A stretch of DNA of 64,000 nt, from assembly GCA_015654635.1 (NCBI GenBank), contig JAATGP010000022.1, positions 62,001-126,000 of the forward strand, given 5' to 3'. The translations under genes and the position numbers were made by a program. Below, piece by piece: positions 15,993-25,017 of this stretch. The notes below the pieces were generated by a model that was not told the DNA's origin, did no database searches, and saw only the letters and a program-made list of their open reading frames with translations. Origin of the DNA: Alphaproteobacteria bacterium (lineage in GTDB: Bacteria > Pseudomonadota > Alphaproteobacteria > Micropepsales > Micropepsaceae). Positions within the stretch are counted from its first letter, which is position 1. Each line of letters starts with the position of its first letter.

Positions 15993-16120
15993 GACCCATA
16001 ATGCTCCGGGAAGATCGCCGCATCGATATGTTCGCTGCTCAAATGGGCAAGGGGCAAGCCCCGCTTTGGCGCCAAGCCGCCATTGACCGTGCCTGCGGCA
16101 ATGCATTCAATCCAGGACAT
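15989..16120 (-). CDS. 43-residue small ORF coupled to the acyltransferase
   Basis: Starts MSWIECIAAGTVNGG and ends HIDAAIFPEHYGS; balanced, protein-like composition. Its TGA overlaps the ATG of the acyltransferase gene in an ATGA arrangement, typical of translational coupling. Shine-Dalgarno signal is weak. It could be a leader peptide, a small partner protein, or the remnant of a longer gene. No family recognised. Confidence 0.4.
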   Translation of the reverse strand: MSWIECIAAGTVNGGLAPKRGLPLAHLSSEHIDAAIFPEHYGS

Positions 16121-16198
16121 GGCAGCCGTTCGGGGGTTAAGCTCTAATGTCAGAGGGGTGCGGTCCGTTATTGGGACGGCCGAAGCACGGGGGTCTGC

Positions 16199-17485
16199 TT
16201 GTCGCGATTCTTTGAGACTGTGAATTTTGCTGCGGGCGGGCTGCATCTGCAATCCCTGCTGGGGATTGGCACCATTATTTTGGTGGCTTGGCTGTGTTCC
16301 GAGAACCGGCGGGCCTTTCCGGTGCGCACGGTGGTGGCGGGTCTGGCGATGCAGGTCTTTCTCGCCCTCTTGCTGCTCAAAGTGCCGGTGGCGCGCGATG
16401 GGCTGTTTGCCCTGAACGGCCTCGTCACGGCGCTGACCGATGCGACCAGAACGGGAACCTCCTTCGTCTTCGGTTATATCGGGCAGGGCGATGCTCCCTT
16501 CACCATTACCCAGCCGCGAGCCTACATCAATTTTGCCTTTGGCGTGCTGCCCATCATCATTGTGATCTCGGCGCTGGCGGCGCTGTTCTGGCATTGGCGC
16601 ATTCTGGCGCTGTTGGTCAAAGGCATCGCTGTGGTGCTGCGCCGGGTTTTGGGCATCGGCGGGGCGGTGGGCCTGGGTGGGGCCTCAACCGTCTTCCTCG
16701 GCAATATCGAGGGGCTGCTCGTGATCCGGCCTTATCTCGCCAAGCTGAACCGCTCTGAGCTTTTCATCATGTTCACGGTGGGCATGTCGGTGGTGGCGGG
16801 CACGGTGTTCGTGCTCTACGCCACCATCTTAAAGCCGGTGCTGCCCGGCGCGCTGGGGCATATTCTGATTGCATCGGTAATGAGCCTGTTCGGTGCCATC
16901 GTCATTGCCCGCATCATGATCCCGGGCGAAGCCGCCACCGATACCACCAGCGACAGCGAAATGACCTATCGCTCCAGTATGGATGCGGTGTCCCACGGCA
17001 CCGAAGTGGGCCTCAAAATCTGGCTGCAGATCATCGCCATGCTGATCGTCATTACCGCCTTGGTGGCAATGGCCAATATGATCCTGGCCCATGCTCCGGC
17101 GGTGCTCGGCGCGCCCATTACGTTGCAGCGCATTTTCGGCTGGCTGTTTGCGCCGGTGGTTTGGCTTTACGGCGTGCCCTGGAGCGAAGCGGTGACGGCG
17201 GGCAGCTTGCTCGGCACCAAGACGATTTTGAACGAGTTGATCGCTTATATCGATTTGACCAAACTGCCGCCCGGCGCGCTGGACCCTCGCTCGACCCTGA
17301 TCGTGGTCTATGCCATGTGCGGCTTTGCCAATTTCTCCTCCGTGGGCATCGTCATTGCAGGTATGAGCGCGCTGGAGCCGGAACGGCGCAATGAGTTCGT
17401 GCCGCTGGTGATGCGGGCGCTGTTTGCCGGAACCATGGCGAGCGGGTTGACCGGCGCGATGATCGGCTTCTTGCCTGTGACCTAA
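16199..17485 (+). CDS. CNT (NupC-type) nucleoside transporter
   Basis: 428-residue inner-membrane concentrative nucleoside transporter, importing nucleosides with H+ or Na+. Family motifs: GTSFVFGYIGQGD, FAFGVLPIIIVISALAALFWHW, GLGGASTVFLGNIEGLLVIRPYL (the G-x-x-x-x-x-G-N-x-E core), GTKTILNELIAY and CGFANFSSVGI. TTG start at 16199 with a G-rich stretch upstream; the hydrophilic N-terminus is short as usual. Followed after 15 bp by the UDG-family gene. Confidence 0.9.
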   Translation: MSRFFETVNFAAGGLHLQSLLGIGTIILVAWLCSENRRAFPVRTVVAGLAMQVFLALLLLKVPVARDGLFALNGLVTALTDATRTGTSFVFGYIGQGDAPFTITQPRAYINFAFGVLPIIIVISALAALFWHWRILALLVKGIAVVLRRVLGIGGAVGLGGASTVFLGNIEGLLVIRPYLAKLNRSELFIMFTVGMSVVAGTVFVLYATILKPVLPGALGHILIASVMSLFGAIVIARIMIPGEAATDTTSDSEMTYRSSMDAVSHGTEVGLKIWLQIIAMLIVITALVAMANMILAHAPAVLGAPITLQRIFGWLFAPVVWLYGVPWSEAVTAGSLLGTKTILNELIAYIDLTKLPPGALDPRSTLIVVYAMCGFANFSSVGIVIAGMSALEPERRNEFVPLVMRALFAGTMASGLTGAMIGFLPVT

Positions 17486-17500
17486 AGGGATAGAGCGCCG

Positions 17501-18088
17501 ATGGCTGTGAAGGATGATCTCACGGCGCTGCTGGCGGAAATTCGCGCCTGCCGAATTTGCGAAGCCTATCTCACCCCGCGCCCGGTGATCCGTGCCAGCA
17601 GCACGGCGCGGATTGGCATCGTGGCGCAGGCGCCGGGCATCCGCGTGCATGAGACCGGGCTCTCCTTCAACGATCCCTCCGGTGATCGCCTGCGCGGCTG
17701 GATGGGGATTGACCGCGACGTTTTTTACGACGAAAGCAAGATCGCCATCATCGGCATGGGGTTTTGCTTTCCCGGCTATGACGCAAATGGCGGCGATCTG
17801 CCACCGCGCAAGGAATGCGCCGTCGCCTGGCAGGACAAGCTCTTTGCCGTGCTGCCGAAGTTCGAGTTGACGCTGCTGATCGGCAGCTATGCTTTCGCTT
17901 GGCATTTGAAAGGCCGCGCCAAAGCCAATGTTTCGCAAACGGTGCAGGCCTGGCGCGATTATGCGCCCGCGATCATTCCTCTGCCGCATCCCTCCTGGCG
18001 CAACAATGGCTGGCTCAATAAGAACCCGTGGTTTGCCGAAGAACTGTTGCCCACTTTGCGCCGCCGCGTGAAGCGCGCGCTGAGGTGA
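17501..18088 (+). CDS. Uracil-DNA glycosylase superfamily protein
   Basis: 195 residues, cytosolic. Motif 1 is GIVAQAPGIRVHETG, with the N-terminal RACRIC cysteine pair; the C-terminal motif is LPHPSWRNNGW. This is the small 'uracil-DNA glycosylase family' form. Only two clear cysteines are seen in the N-terminal segment, so a [4Fe-4S] cluster as in family 4 UDG is not established. A DNA repair role is likely but activity is not guaranteed. Confidence 0.82.
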   Translation: MAVKDDLTALLAEIRACRICEAYLTPRPVIRASSTARIGIVAQAPGIRVHETGLSFNDPSGDRLRGWMGIDRDVFYDESKIAIIGMGFCFPGYDANGGDLPPRKECAVAWQDKLFAVLPKFELTLLIGSYAFAWHLKGRAKANVSQTVQAWRDYAPAIIPLPHPSWRNNGWLNKNPWFAEELLPTLRRRVKRALR

Positions 18089-20119
18089 TCAAGGCTGTTT
18101 GGCGGGGTGCTTTTTCTTCGCTGCGATCGGCAGTTCAAACGGCACGGCCGGAAGGCCCTCGGAACTGACGAGGTTGCAGAGCGGGCTATCAGCCCAACAG
18201 AAGCGGACGCTGATGGCTTTGGGGTGATGGGCAGCGTCGAGCGTCACACGATCCTTGGTCACAATGCCATCGACATAGCCGCATTGGTCCGGCGCCTCGC
18301 AAAGGCTGAAGCCGATGGCGCGATCCCATTGGCGGGTCTCAAGCCCTTTGGCGACATGATCGAATATCACGGTCACGGTCTTGCCGTTGCGGCTGGCCGC
18401 AACCGGCGTTGGGCTGCTGCCTTCGACCGGCTGGCCGTAAATTTGCTGGCGGGCAAGAAGGGCAAGCCGCCGCCCCACGTCCTGCTTCATTTGCGGATGG
18501 ATGTTGTCCGGCACGCCCAGATCGGTGGTGACCGCCAGGCCAGTATTGGGCGTCGCCGCCACGACTATGCGTTGGCTTTCCCGCAACTCGGCCCAACTCG
18601 ATTTTCCGGGCGCTGTGCGGTACGGACCGTAACCGGGCAGTTGCACGACATAGAAGGGTGTGCCGCCGCCGAATTTGCGGCGCCAGTCATCGATCAGGGC
18701 TTTCAGCTGGCGACGGTATTCGGCGGGCTGATCGGTATCGGTTTCGCCTTGATACCAAACGATGCCGCGGATCTGCGTCGCGCCCAGCGGTACGATCTGG
18801 CCGTTATAGAGCGTGGAGACGCCGAACTGATTGAGCCAAGGCTGATGCGCCAGTTGCGGCAGGTGATCGGCCGCAACCGAGGTTTTCCAACGCCATGGGC
18901 CGGTCAGCGGCTTCGCCGTACCGTCCGCAAGCTTCAAGCTCATCTTTTCGGCGGGATCGAGAAACCCTCCGCCCACGTATATTCCCACGGCGATGACGTT
19001 TTTGCCTTCGCGCAGCGTACCGGATGGAACGGTGTAATTGCGGACGACATCGTAACCTTCGCCTGCACCCGCCTCGGCGCCGTTGACGAAGGCAAGATCG
19101 TCATTGCTGATCTGACCGAGTGTCAGCGTGGCGGCGCCTTTCGCTTCATCGGCCGTCAGCGTAACCGTTTTGCGCAGCCACACGATGCCATCGAATTTCG
19201 CCAGTTTGGGCCAGGGCCGCCAGCCACCGACCGGCACATTCGCATCCCAGTTGGAATCGTCGAGGGAGGGATCGAACCAAGGGGGCGCTGCTTTCATGGA
19301 TGGATCGTGGGCATCGAACCAAGCATGCACCAGGGCGCGGTATTTGCGATCACCGTTTGCCGGCGACGCGGCATAGGTTTTGACAATATCGAGCACGTCG
19401 CCATAGCCGCCAAGGGCGTTCAGCGTGTCATTGCTGATCCAGGCCTGGATGGCGGCGCCGCCCCAAGCATCTTCGATCAAGCCCACCGCGACTTTGGCGG
19501 CGGGTTGCAGCTCGCTGCCGAAATAATAACAGGTGGCGGAGAACTCCTTGGCCGTCTCGGGACTCGTCACCGCCCAGCTGGCATCGGCACCGAAACTTTC
19601 GTGCGGGACCGCGCTGCTAAAGCGCTGCACGTGAAACAGACGCAGCTGCGTGTTTTGGGCCGAACGCAGTTCGCTGTCGTAATTGGTGGCGAGCCGCAGC
19701 GGCAGTTCCATATTCGATTGGCCGGAGCAGAGATAGACGTCGCCGAGCATCACATCGGAAAGCGTTTGCGTTTCGCCGCTGCTGCTGTTGGCGGTCAGCG
19801 TGTAGGGACCGCCGGCTTTCATCGCGGGCAGGGTTAACTGCCAATGACCTTTGGCATCGGCGGTGGCGCTGGCGCTTTGACCGGCAAAGAAAACCTCCAC
19901 CGTGGCGCCCGGCGCTGTCAGGCCCCAGAGCGGCAGCGGTTTGTCGCGCTGCAAGACGGCGTGATTTTGAAACATGGTGTAGAGCAGGCTCAGAGGCCGC
20001 GGCGGAAATTTGTCTTTCACCACTGTCAGGATTGGCGGAGGAGATGGCACAGGAGTGCTGACGACCGTTGTGCAACCCGTGAGCAGGAGAGCCGCGGCGA
20101 GCACTGCGGACTTGTCCAT
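18089..20119 (-). CDS. Sialate O-acetylesterase-type carbohydrate esterase, lipoprotein
   Basis: 676 residues. N-terminal lipoprotein signal with lipobox LLTGC (Cys16). SGNH/SASA esterase domain: nucleophile in CSGQSNMELP (Ser135), GIVWYQGETDTDQ, and the Asp-His pair near DNIHPQMKQD. Inserted at about residues 290-400 is a galactose-binding-like jelly roll (SNWDANVPVGGW ... KNVIAVGIYVGGG). The enzyme deacetylates sugar esters; with GH3 enzymes nearby a xylan, pectin or other acetylated glycan is more plausible than sialate. Stop adjoins the stop of the UDG-family gene. Confidence 0.85.
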   Translation of the reverse strand: MDKSAVLAAALLLTGCTTVVSTPVPSPPPILTVVKDKFPPRPLSLLYTMFQNHAVLQRDKPLPLWGLTAPGATVEVFFAGQSASATADAKGHWQLTLPAMKAGGPYTLTANSSSGETQTLSDVMLGDVYLCSGQSNMELPLRLATNYDSELRSAQNTQLRLFHVQRFSSAVPHESFGADASWAVTSPETAKEFSATCYYFGSELQPAAKVAVGLIEDAWGGAAIQAWISNDTLNALGGYGDVLDIVKTYAASPANGDRKYRALVHAWFDAHDPSMKAAPPWFDPSLDDSNWDANVPVGGWRPWPKLAKFDGIVWLRKTVTLTADEAKGAATLTLGQISNDDLAFVNGAEAGAGEGYDVVRNYTVPSGTLREGKNVIAVGIYVGGGFLDPAEKMSLKLADGTAKPLTGPWRWKTSVAADHLPQLAHQPWLNQFGVSTLYNGQIVPLGATQIRGIVWYQGETDTDQPAEYRRQLKALIDDWRRKFGGGTPFYVVQLPGYGPYRTAPGKSSWAELRESQRIVVAATPNTGLAVTTDLGVPDNIHPQMKQDVGRRLALLARQQIYGQPVEGSSPTPVAASRNGKTVTVIFDHVAKGLETRQWDRAIGFSLCEAPDQCGYVDGIVTKDRVTLDAAHHPKAISVRFCWADSPLCNLVSSEGLPAVPFELPIAAKKKHPAKQP

Positions 20120-20173
20120 TCCCCGTTCCCCTTTATTGTCGTTTGGCTACGATTTAATACCGGAAATCACCTG

Positions 20174-21139
20174 ATGGCCAGATTGGCTGGCATTCTTGTC
20201 TGCGTCATTCTGGCGGTGCTCGCGGGCTGTGCCCCGGTGACGGCGCCTTTGGGGCTGGAACATCTTTCACCCGCCCTCGCAGATGACAGCTTTGTCACGC
20301 GCGACGGCACCGCACTGCCGTTGCGCCATTGGGATGCCAAAGCGCCGCGCGCCGTGATCGTGGCGCTGCACGGCATGAGCGATTACGCCAACGCCTTTGC
20401 TATGCCGGCACCCTTTTGGGCCAGCCAAGGCATCACGACTTATGCTTATGACCAACGCGGTTTTGGCCGCGCGCCGAATACCGGCATCTGGCCTGGTTCC
20501 GTGGTGATGCAGCAAGACCTTAGCGATTGTGTCGAAGCGGTGCGGACGCGCCATCCCGGCTTGCCGATCTATGCCTTGGGCGAAAGCATGGGTGGCGCCG
20601 TGGTGCTGACCAGCCTTGCCGGTGCAGCGCCACCGCGGGTCGCTGGGGTGATCCTGGTGGCACCGGCGGTATGGTCGCGAGACGACATGCCGTTTTATTA
20701 TCGCACGGCACTATGGCTGACCGCTCATACCGTGCCATGGATGACGTTCTCGGGCAGCGGACTCAAAATTTGGCCATCGGATAATATTCCGATGCTGCGC
20801 GCCAATGGCCGCGATCCTCTGTTCCAGAAAAAGGCCCGCACCGATGCGATCTGGGGGCTGGTCAATCTGATGGACGAGGCGCGCCATGCGCCGGAGACCC
20901 TCAAAAGCGCGCCGCCGATCCTGATGCTCTATGGCGAAAAGGACCAGATCATCCCGCGGGCGCCGACTGAGGCGGTGGTGAAAGCGTTAGAGGCCAAAGC
21001 ACCTTCCATAAGCGCGCAGGTGCATGTTTATCCCAAAGGCTATCACATGCTGCTGCGCGATCTGAATGCCGCCGTCGTCTGGAAGGATGTGGTGGCGTTT
21101 ATCGATCAGCACGCTACGGCCGTATCGTCCCCGCATTGA
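20174..21139 (+). CDS. Alpha/beta hydrolase, lipoprotein (monoacylglycerol-lipase-like)
   Basis: 321 residues. Signal peptide with lipobox LAVLAGC (Cys19). The hydrolase fold has the oxyanion segment ALHGMSDYANAF, nucleophile elbow LGESMGG (Ser138), Asp in LYGEKDQIIP and His in KGYHMLLRD. The lysophospholipase/monoglyceride lipase subgroup fits. Divergent from the carbohydrate esterase with only 54 bp between starts; its last 26 bp overlap the end of the convergent GH3 gene. Confidence 0.83.
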   Translation: MARLAGILVCVILAVLAGCAPVTAPLGLEHLSPALADDSFVTRDGTALPLRHWDAKAPRAVIVALHGMSDYANAFAMPAPFWASQGITTYAYDQRGFGRAPNTGIWPGSVVMQQDLSDCVEAVRTRHPGLPIYALGESMGGAVVLTSLAGAAPPRVAGVILVAPAVWSRDDMPFYYRTALWLTAHTVPWMTFSGSGLKIWPSDNIPMLRANGRDPLFQKKARTDAIWGLVNLMDEARHAPETLKSAPPILMLYGEKDQIIPRAPTEAVVKALEAKAPSISAQVHVYPKGYHMLLRDLNAAVVWKDVVAFIDQHATAVSSPH

Positions 21140-23378
21140 CATGGGCGGTGGCGGTGGCGGCTCTGTCGGTGGACGAATCGCCCAGCCGCACTTGGTAATC
21201 CCCCTCGGCAACACGCCAGATATTGGCGTCACCATCGAACATGGCGAGCAATCTGGGGTCGGCGCTGAGGGTGACATGCTTGACCTCACCCGGTGCCAGA
21301 TCGACTTTGCTGAAACCGACCAGACGCGTCTCGCCATAGGGCGGTTTGACATAGATTTGTGCCACGGTTTTACCCTGGCGCGCGCCGGTATTGCGCACAT
21401 CAAAGCCGAAGCTGAGCGTGGCGCCGCCCGTCACTTTCAGACCTTCATAGGCAAAGCTGGTGTAGGAAAGCCCATAACCGAAGGCAAAGAGCGGCGGCAG
21501 TTTCTGCTCCTCGAACCAGCGATAGCCCACTTTCGAGCCCTCGTTGTAAATCACATCATAGACCGTCGGCGTGCCATTGGTGGCGATGATGCGGCCATCG
21601 GGGCGCTGACCGGTGATGATGGGATGGGGAAGCTGGCTTTCGGCGATGGGAAAGGTCACCGGCAAGCGGCCTGAGGGATTGACATCGCCGAAGAGAATGC
21701 GGGCGATGGCAGCGCCGCCGCGATTGCCGGAATACCAAGCCTCCACAACGCCATCCACCTTATCGAGCCAAGGCATGGTCACCGGGCCACCGGTTTCGAG
21801 CACCACGATGGTATGGGGATTGGCCGCGGCGACCGCGGCGATCAAGTCATCCTGATTGCCTGGGAGTACCAGATCGATGACATCGACGCCCTCGCGCATG
21901 TGCTGATGGGCGAAAACGATGGCGATATCGGATTTTTTCGCCAGCGCCACGGCGGCGGCGATGTCGTCACCGGCGGCATAGGTCACAGCCGCCTGGGGCG
22001 CCAGACGGTGAATTTCGGCCAGCGGTGCGGAGGCATGGAGCACCACAATATCGCGTGGCAATTGCCAAGTTTCACCAGCAATGACACGTGTGCCACCGCC
22101 AATGGGCACTTCCATGGCTTTGGTATGGCCGATGCCGAGCACCTGTGAGGACCCGCCGCCGGAGGGCACGCCCAAATCGGCATAGCCGCCAATCAGGGCG
22201 ATCTTCTGCCGCTTGACCGCGGTGAGCGGCAAGATGGCTTTGTCATTCTTGAGCAGCACGATGCCGTCTTCGGCTGCGCTCTGCGCGACGGCGAGATCGC
22301 CATCGGCATCGATGGGCGCCTTGACCACAGCGTGATCGAACAGGCCTTTGGCGAACATGCTGCGCAGGATGCGGTGAACCATGTTGCGCAGGCGCGCTTC
22401 GGGCACTTGGCCTTTGGCCACCGCCTCTTTCAGCGGCGGACCGAAATAATCCAGACGGTCCGAGCCGTTTGAGGATTCTTGATCAAGCCCGTTGAGCGCC
22501 GCGGGCACCGTCGAATGCACCGCCCCCCAATCCGACATCACAAAGCCCCGATAGCCCCAATCGCCTTTGAGGATTTCCGAGAGGAGGTAGTGGTCCTCAC
22601 AGGCATAGTTGTTGTTGACGCGGTTGTAGGAACACATGATGGCACCGGGGTCGCCGCGTTCCAGGGCAATTTCGAAGGCCAGAAGATCGCTTTCGCGCGC
22701 GTCCGCGTCGGCGATATTGGTGCTCATCACGGTGCGGGCGGTTTCCTGATCGTTGAGCGCGAAATGCTTGGCGGTAGAGATGACATACTGGCTTTGGATG
22801 CCGCGAATGGATTCACCCACCATGATGCCCGCCAGAAGCGGGTCTTCACCGGAATATTCGAAGGTGCGCCCGCCGCGCGGTTCGCGCGCCAGATTGGTGC
22901 CGCCTGCCAGCAGCACATTGTAGCCTTTGGCCCGCGCTTCTTTGGCGATCATGGCGCCGCCTGCAAAAGCCGTTTGCGGATTGAAACTCGCCGCCGTCAG
23001 CAAGGACGAGGGCAAGGCCGTCGCCGTATCGCCGGGGCGCATGTTGCCGCCATTGGCAACGCCGAGGCTGGCATCGGATTCGGTCAGCGGCGGAATGCCA
23101 AGCCGTGGAATACCAGGGACCAAACCGGCGCTAAGCGGCATTTGCGCTTTCAATTCGGCGCTGAGCAATGGGCGGTTGGCGGCCTGATAGGGCATGCCGA
23201 AATAACCGTCGATCAGGATGAACTCTTCGTCGCGGCTCATTTGCGCCTGCACCAGATCGGCGCGCGCGTCGGGCGAGAGGCTCGTATTCATCCAGGGGCG
23301 CTGCTGTGCCGAAGTCTGGGCTCCCGCCGCGACGGCCAAAAAGCCGAGCACCACCACACCAAACACCTTGCCGCTCAT
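21114..23378 (-). CDS. GH3 beta-glucosidase family protein, exported
   Basis: 754 residues with signal peptide (VVVLGFLAVAAGAQ). Glycoside hydrolase family 3: substrate-side segments STAKHFALNDQETAR and AIMCSYNRVNNNYACEDHYLL, nucleophile Asp283 in GFVMSDWGAVHS, second domain with VVLETGGPVTMPW and WYSGNRGGAAIARILFGDVNPSGRLPVTFP, C-terminal fibronectin-III-like domain (FGYGLSYTSFAYEGL). Probably a periplasmic beta-glucosidase. ATG at 23378 (MSGKVFG). A 19-bp near-palindrome lies 37 bp upstream. Confidence 0.92.
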   Translation of the reverse strand: MSGKVFGVVVLGFLAVAAGAQTSAQQRPWMNTSLSPDARADLVQAQMSRDEEFILIDGYFGMPYQAANRPLLSAELKAQMPLSAGLVPGIPRLGIPPLTESDASLGVANGGNMRPGDTATALPSSLLTAASFNPQTAFAGGAMIAKEARAKGYNVLLAGGTNLAREPRGGRTFEYSGEDPLLAGIMVGESIRGIQSQYVISTAKHFALNDQETARTVMSTNIADADARESDLLAFEIALERGDPGAIMCSYNRVNNNYACEDHYLLSEILKGDWGYRGFVMSDWGAVHSTVPAALNGLDQESSNGSDRLDYFGPPLKEAVAKGQVPEARLRNMVHRILRSMFAKGLFDHAVVKAPIDADGDLAVAQSAAEDGIVLLKNDKAILPLTAVKRQKIALIGGYADLGVPSGGGSSQVLGIGHTKAMEVPIGGGTRVIAGETWQLPRDIVVLHASAPLAEIHRLAPQAAVTYAAGDDIAAAVALAKKSDIAIVFAHQHMREGVDVIDLVLPGNQDDLIAAVAAANPHTIVVLETGGPVTMPWLDKVDGVVEAWYSGNRGGAAIARILFGDVNPSGRLPVTFPIAESQLPHPIITGQRPDGRIIATNGTPTVYDVIYNEGSKVGYRWFEEQKLPPLFAFGYGLSYTSFAYEGLKVTGGATLSFGFDVRNTGARQGKTVAQIYVKPPYGETRLVGFSKVDLAPGEVKHVTLSADPRLLAMFDGDANIWRVAEGDYQVRLGDSSTDRAATATAHVNAGTIRP

Positions 23379-23414
23379 CACGCAGTCCTTCTCAAACGCC
23401 ACGTACCACCGTGA

Positions 23415-23433
23415 CGCTATTATCGTAACAGCG
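23415..23433. promoter_or_regulatory. Near-perfect palindrome upstream of GH3 gene
   Basis: CGCTATTA TCG TAACAGCG: 8-bp arms with one mismatch around TCG, 37 bp before the GH3 start. Size and form match LacI/GntR-type operators, as expected for a sugar-inducible glycosidase gene. No regulator gene is nearby. Confidence 0.45.
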
Positions 23434-23480
23434 ACCGGGTTATAAAAGCTTGTATTGCGCGACAGAAGGGCCCGCCAGGC

Positions 23481-23951
23481 TTAATGTTTCATTTCCAATT
23501 TGACACCTGTGCGCGCGGCCAAATGGTAGCAAAGGTCCATTTGGTCAGCGAGGGCGTGTTTTTCACCCAGCGTAGCGCTGCGATAAGCGTCGATCATGTG
23601 TCCGGCATAAAAAATGCGCGCGCGCGAGTAGCCATCGGGGGTGATTTGGCCGGCCTTGTGGAGGTTTTCGTACGCTTCGCGCATTACTTCGGAAAAGAAA
23701 TTGGCCGGCGGCGCATAAAGCGGTTTGGTGAGGACCGTCGAGGTATTGCCACGTCCCGCCACCACAATGGCCTCGGCATCGAGGTTGGGATCGATAAGTA
23801 GAAACCGCGTGACATCACAGACCGCAATCGCATTCGCCCAATTATCGAGCTTGGCGAGTTCGAAATCTGAGAGATGAGCGGCGCGCGCCGGGGCGGTGAT
23901 CGTTATGACAGCGACGCATGCGACCACCACCGGATAAGCAGCAAGACGCAT
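23481..23951 (-). CDS. Secreted hypothetical protein
   Basis: 156 residues. Signal peptide (MRLAAYPVVVACVAVITITAPARA/AH), then a helical domain with LSDFELAKLDNWANAIAVCDVTRFLL, an Asn-Phe-Phe motif (APPANFFSEVMREAYENLHKAG) and MDLCYHLAARTG. The two cysteines could pair. No family recognised. ATG at 23951 gives a standard signal peptide; 23966 is the upstream alternative. Confidence 0.6.
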   Translation of the reverse strand: MRLAAYPVVVACVAVITITAPARAAHLSDFELAKLDNWANAIAVCDVTRFLLIDPNLDAEAIVVAGRGNTSTVLTKPLYAPPANFFSEVMREAYENLHKAGQITPDGYSRARIFYAGHMIDAYRSATLGEKHALADQMDLCYHLAARTGVKLEMKH

Positions 23952-24087
23952 CGCTGGCACTCCCATTCAAGGCATCCTGATTATGCCGCCCGCCAGCGTG
24001 ACGCCGATCTCAATCTTTCGCGATTGGGCGGTCACGGATGCGCGACTGTCGCCCCGCCGCATGCCATCCTCCGCACGGGGCAGAAGA

Positions 24088-24162
24088 TGGTGGGCGCGAC
24101 AGGGATTGAACCTGTGACCCCACCCGTGTGAAGGGTGTGCTCTCCCGCTGAGCTACGCGCCC
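24088..24162 (-). tRNA. tRNA-Val (anticodon CAC)
   Basis: On the minus strand: acceptor GGGCGCG pairing with CGCGCCC, D arm GCTC-AGCGGGA-GAGC, anticodon stem CACCC/GGGTG with loop TTCACAC (anticodon CAC, reads GUG), variable GGGTC, T arm ACAGG-TTCAATC-CCTGT, discriminator A and an encoded CCA at 24088-24090. All stems pair fully. Confidence 0.95.
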
Positions 24163-24290
24163 GGGCCATTTTATGGCGCCTGCCGGGGCAAATTTGCCAG
24201 CAAGCGCTTCGGGAGGAGTGCGTATAAAGCCCTGGCCTCTCCGGTGCAAGCGGGCGTTTTGGGGCCGTCTGCGCTGTGTGGCCCCAGGCC

Positions 24291-24956
24291 CTAAAGACCC
24301 AGAAGCTGCCTTCCTGCGGCGGGGACTTCGCTGAAATCGGCCACCACCGCATCGGCTCCAAGGCTGGCAGCGGGCTGCTGGGTATAGCCGTAAGGCACCA
24401 GGATCACGGGCACGCCCGCGGCACGGGCGGTTTCGACATCGGTGATGCTGTCGCCCACCATCAGGGCTGGTCCGCTGCCAAGCTCGTCCTTGATTTCGGC
24501 GAAGAGCCGCGGGTCAGGTTTCATGTAGGTGCGCTTGCCCTGGCCATAGACGGCACCGAAAAAGGGCGAAAGCCCCAAAGCATCCAGGAGCAGTGTGGTC
24601 GGGCCATGCGGCTTGTTGGTGAGCACGCCCATGGCAAACCCCTCGGCCTTGAGGGCCGTCAGCGTCGCCATAACGCCGGGGTAGGGCAGGCTTTTGTCGG
24701 CGACATGGCTGGCATAATTCTGCAGGAAAGCGCGGTATAGCATCTCGATTTCGAACGGCGAAATGGGATCGCCGGTGACCAGAAAGGCCTCGCTGATCAG
24801 ATTCTTGGCGCCGCGCCCCACCAGACGCCGCAGCTGGTCTTCGGCCACGGGCGGGCGCAATTCGCGCTCTAGCAGCCAGTTGATGCTCTGCAAAAGGTCC
24901 GGCGCGGTGTCTACCAGCGTGCCGTCGAGGTCGAAAATAAATACCGGTTTGGTCAT
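24291..24956 (-). CDS. gph: Phosphoglycolate phosphatase (HAD family)
   Basis: 221 residues. HAD motif I is FIFDLDGTLVDT, motif II LTNKPHG, motif III lysine in YMKPDPRLF, and motif IV VGDSITDVETA. The cap and length match Gph, which hydrolyses 2-phosphoglycolate arising from DNA repair or Calvin-type oxygenation. PGP assignment among HAD phosphatases is by similarity. The start is 62 bp from that of divergent glmU. Confidence 0.88.
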   Translation of the reverse strand: MTKPVFIFDLDGTLVDTAPDLLQSINWLLERELRPPVAEDQLRRLVGRGAKNLISEAFLVTGDPISPFEIEMLYRAFLQNYASHVADKSLPYPGVMATLTALKAEGFAMGVLTNKPHGPTTLLLDALGLSPFFGAVYGQGKRTYMKPDPRLFAEIKDELGSGPALMVGDSITDVETARAAGVPVILVPYGYTQQPAASLGADAVVADFSEVPAAGRQLLGL

Positions 24957-25017
24957 CGCAACATCATGAAGTAAAACGTCACTTTACGGTTAAAGGGGCG
25001 AGGGTTATCCAGCGAAG

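Noticed and set aside
24088..24162. tRNA-Val as an integration site
   Set aside because: No direct repeat of the tRNA 3' end and no integrase gene found on either side in the window.
24256..24282. GGGGCC/GGCCCC hairpin as terminator of gph or the tRNA
   Set aside because: The T-run lies on the wrong side for the minus strand.
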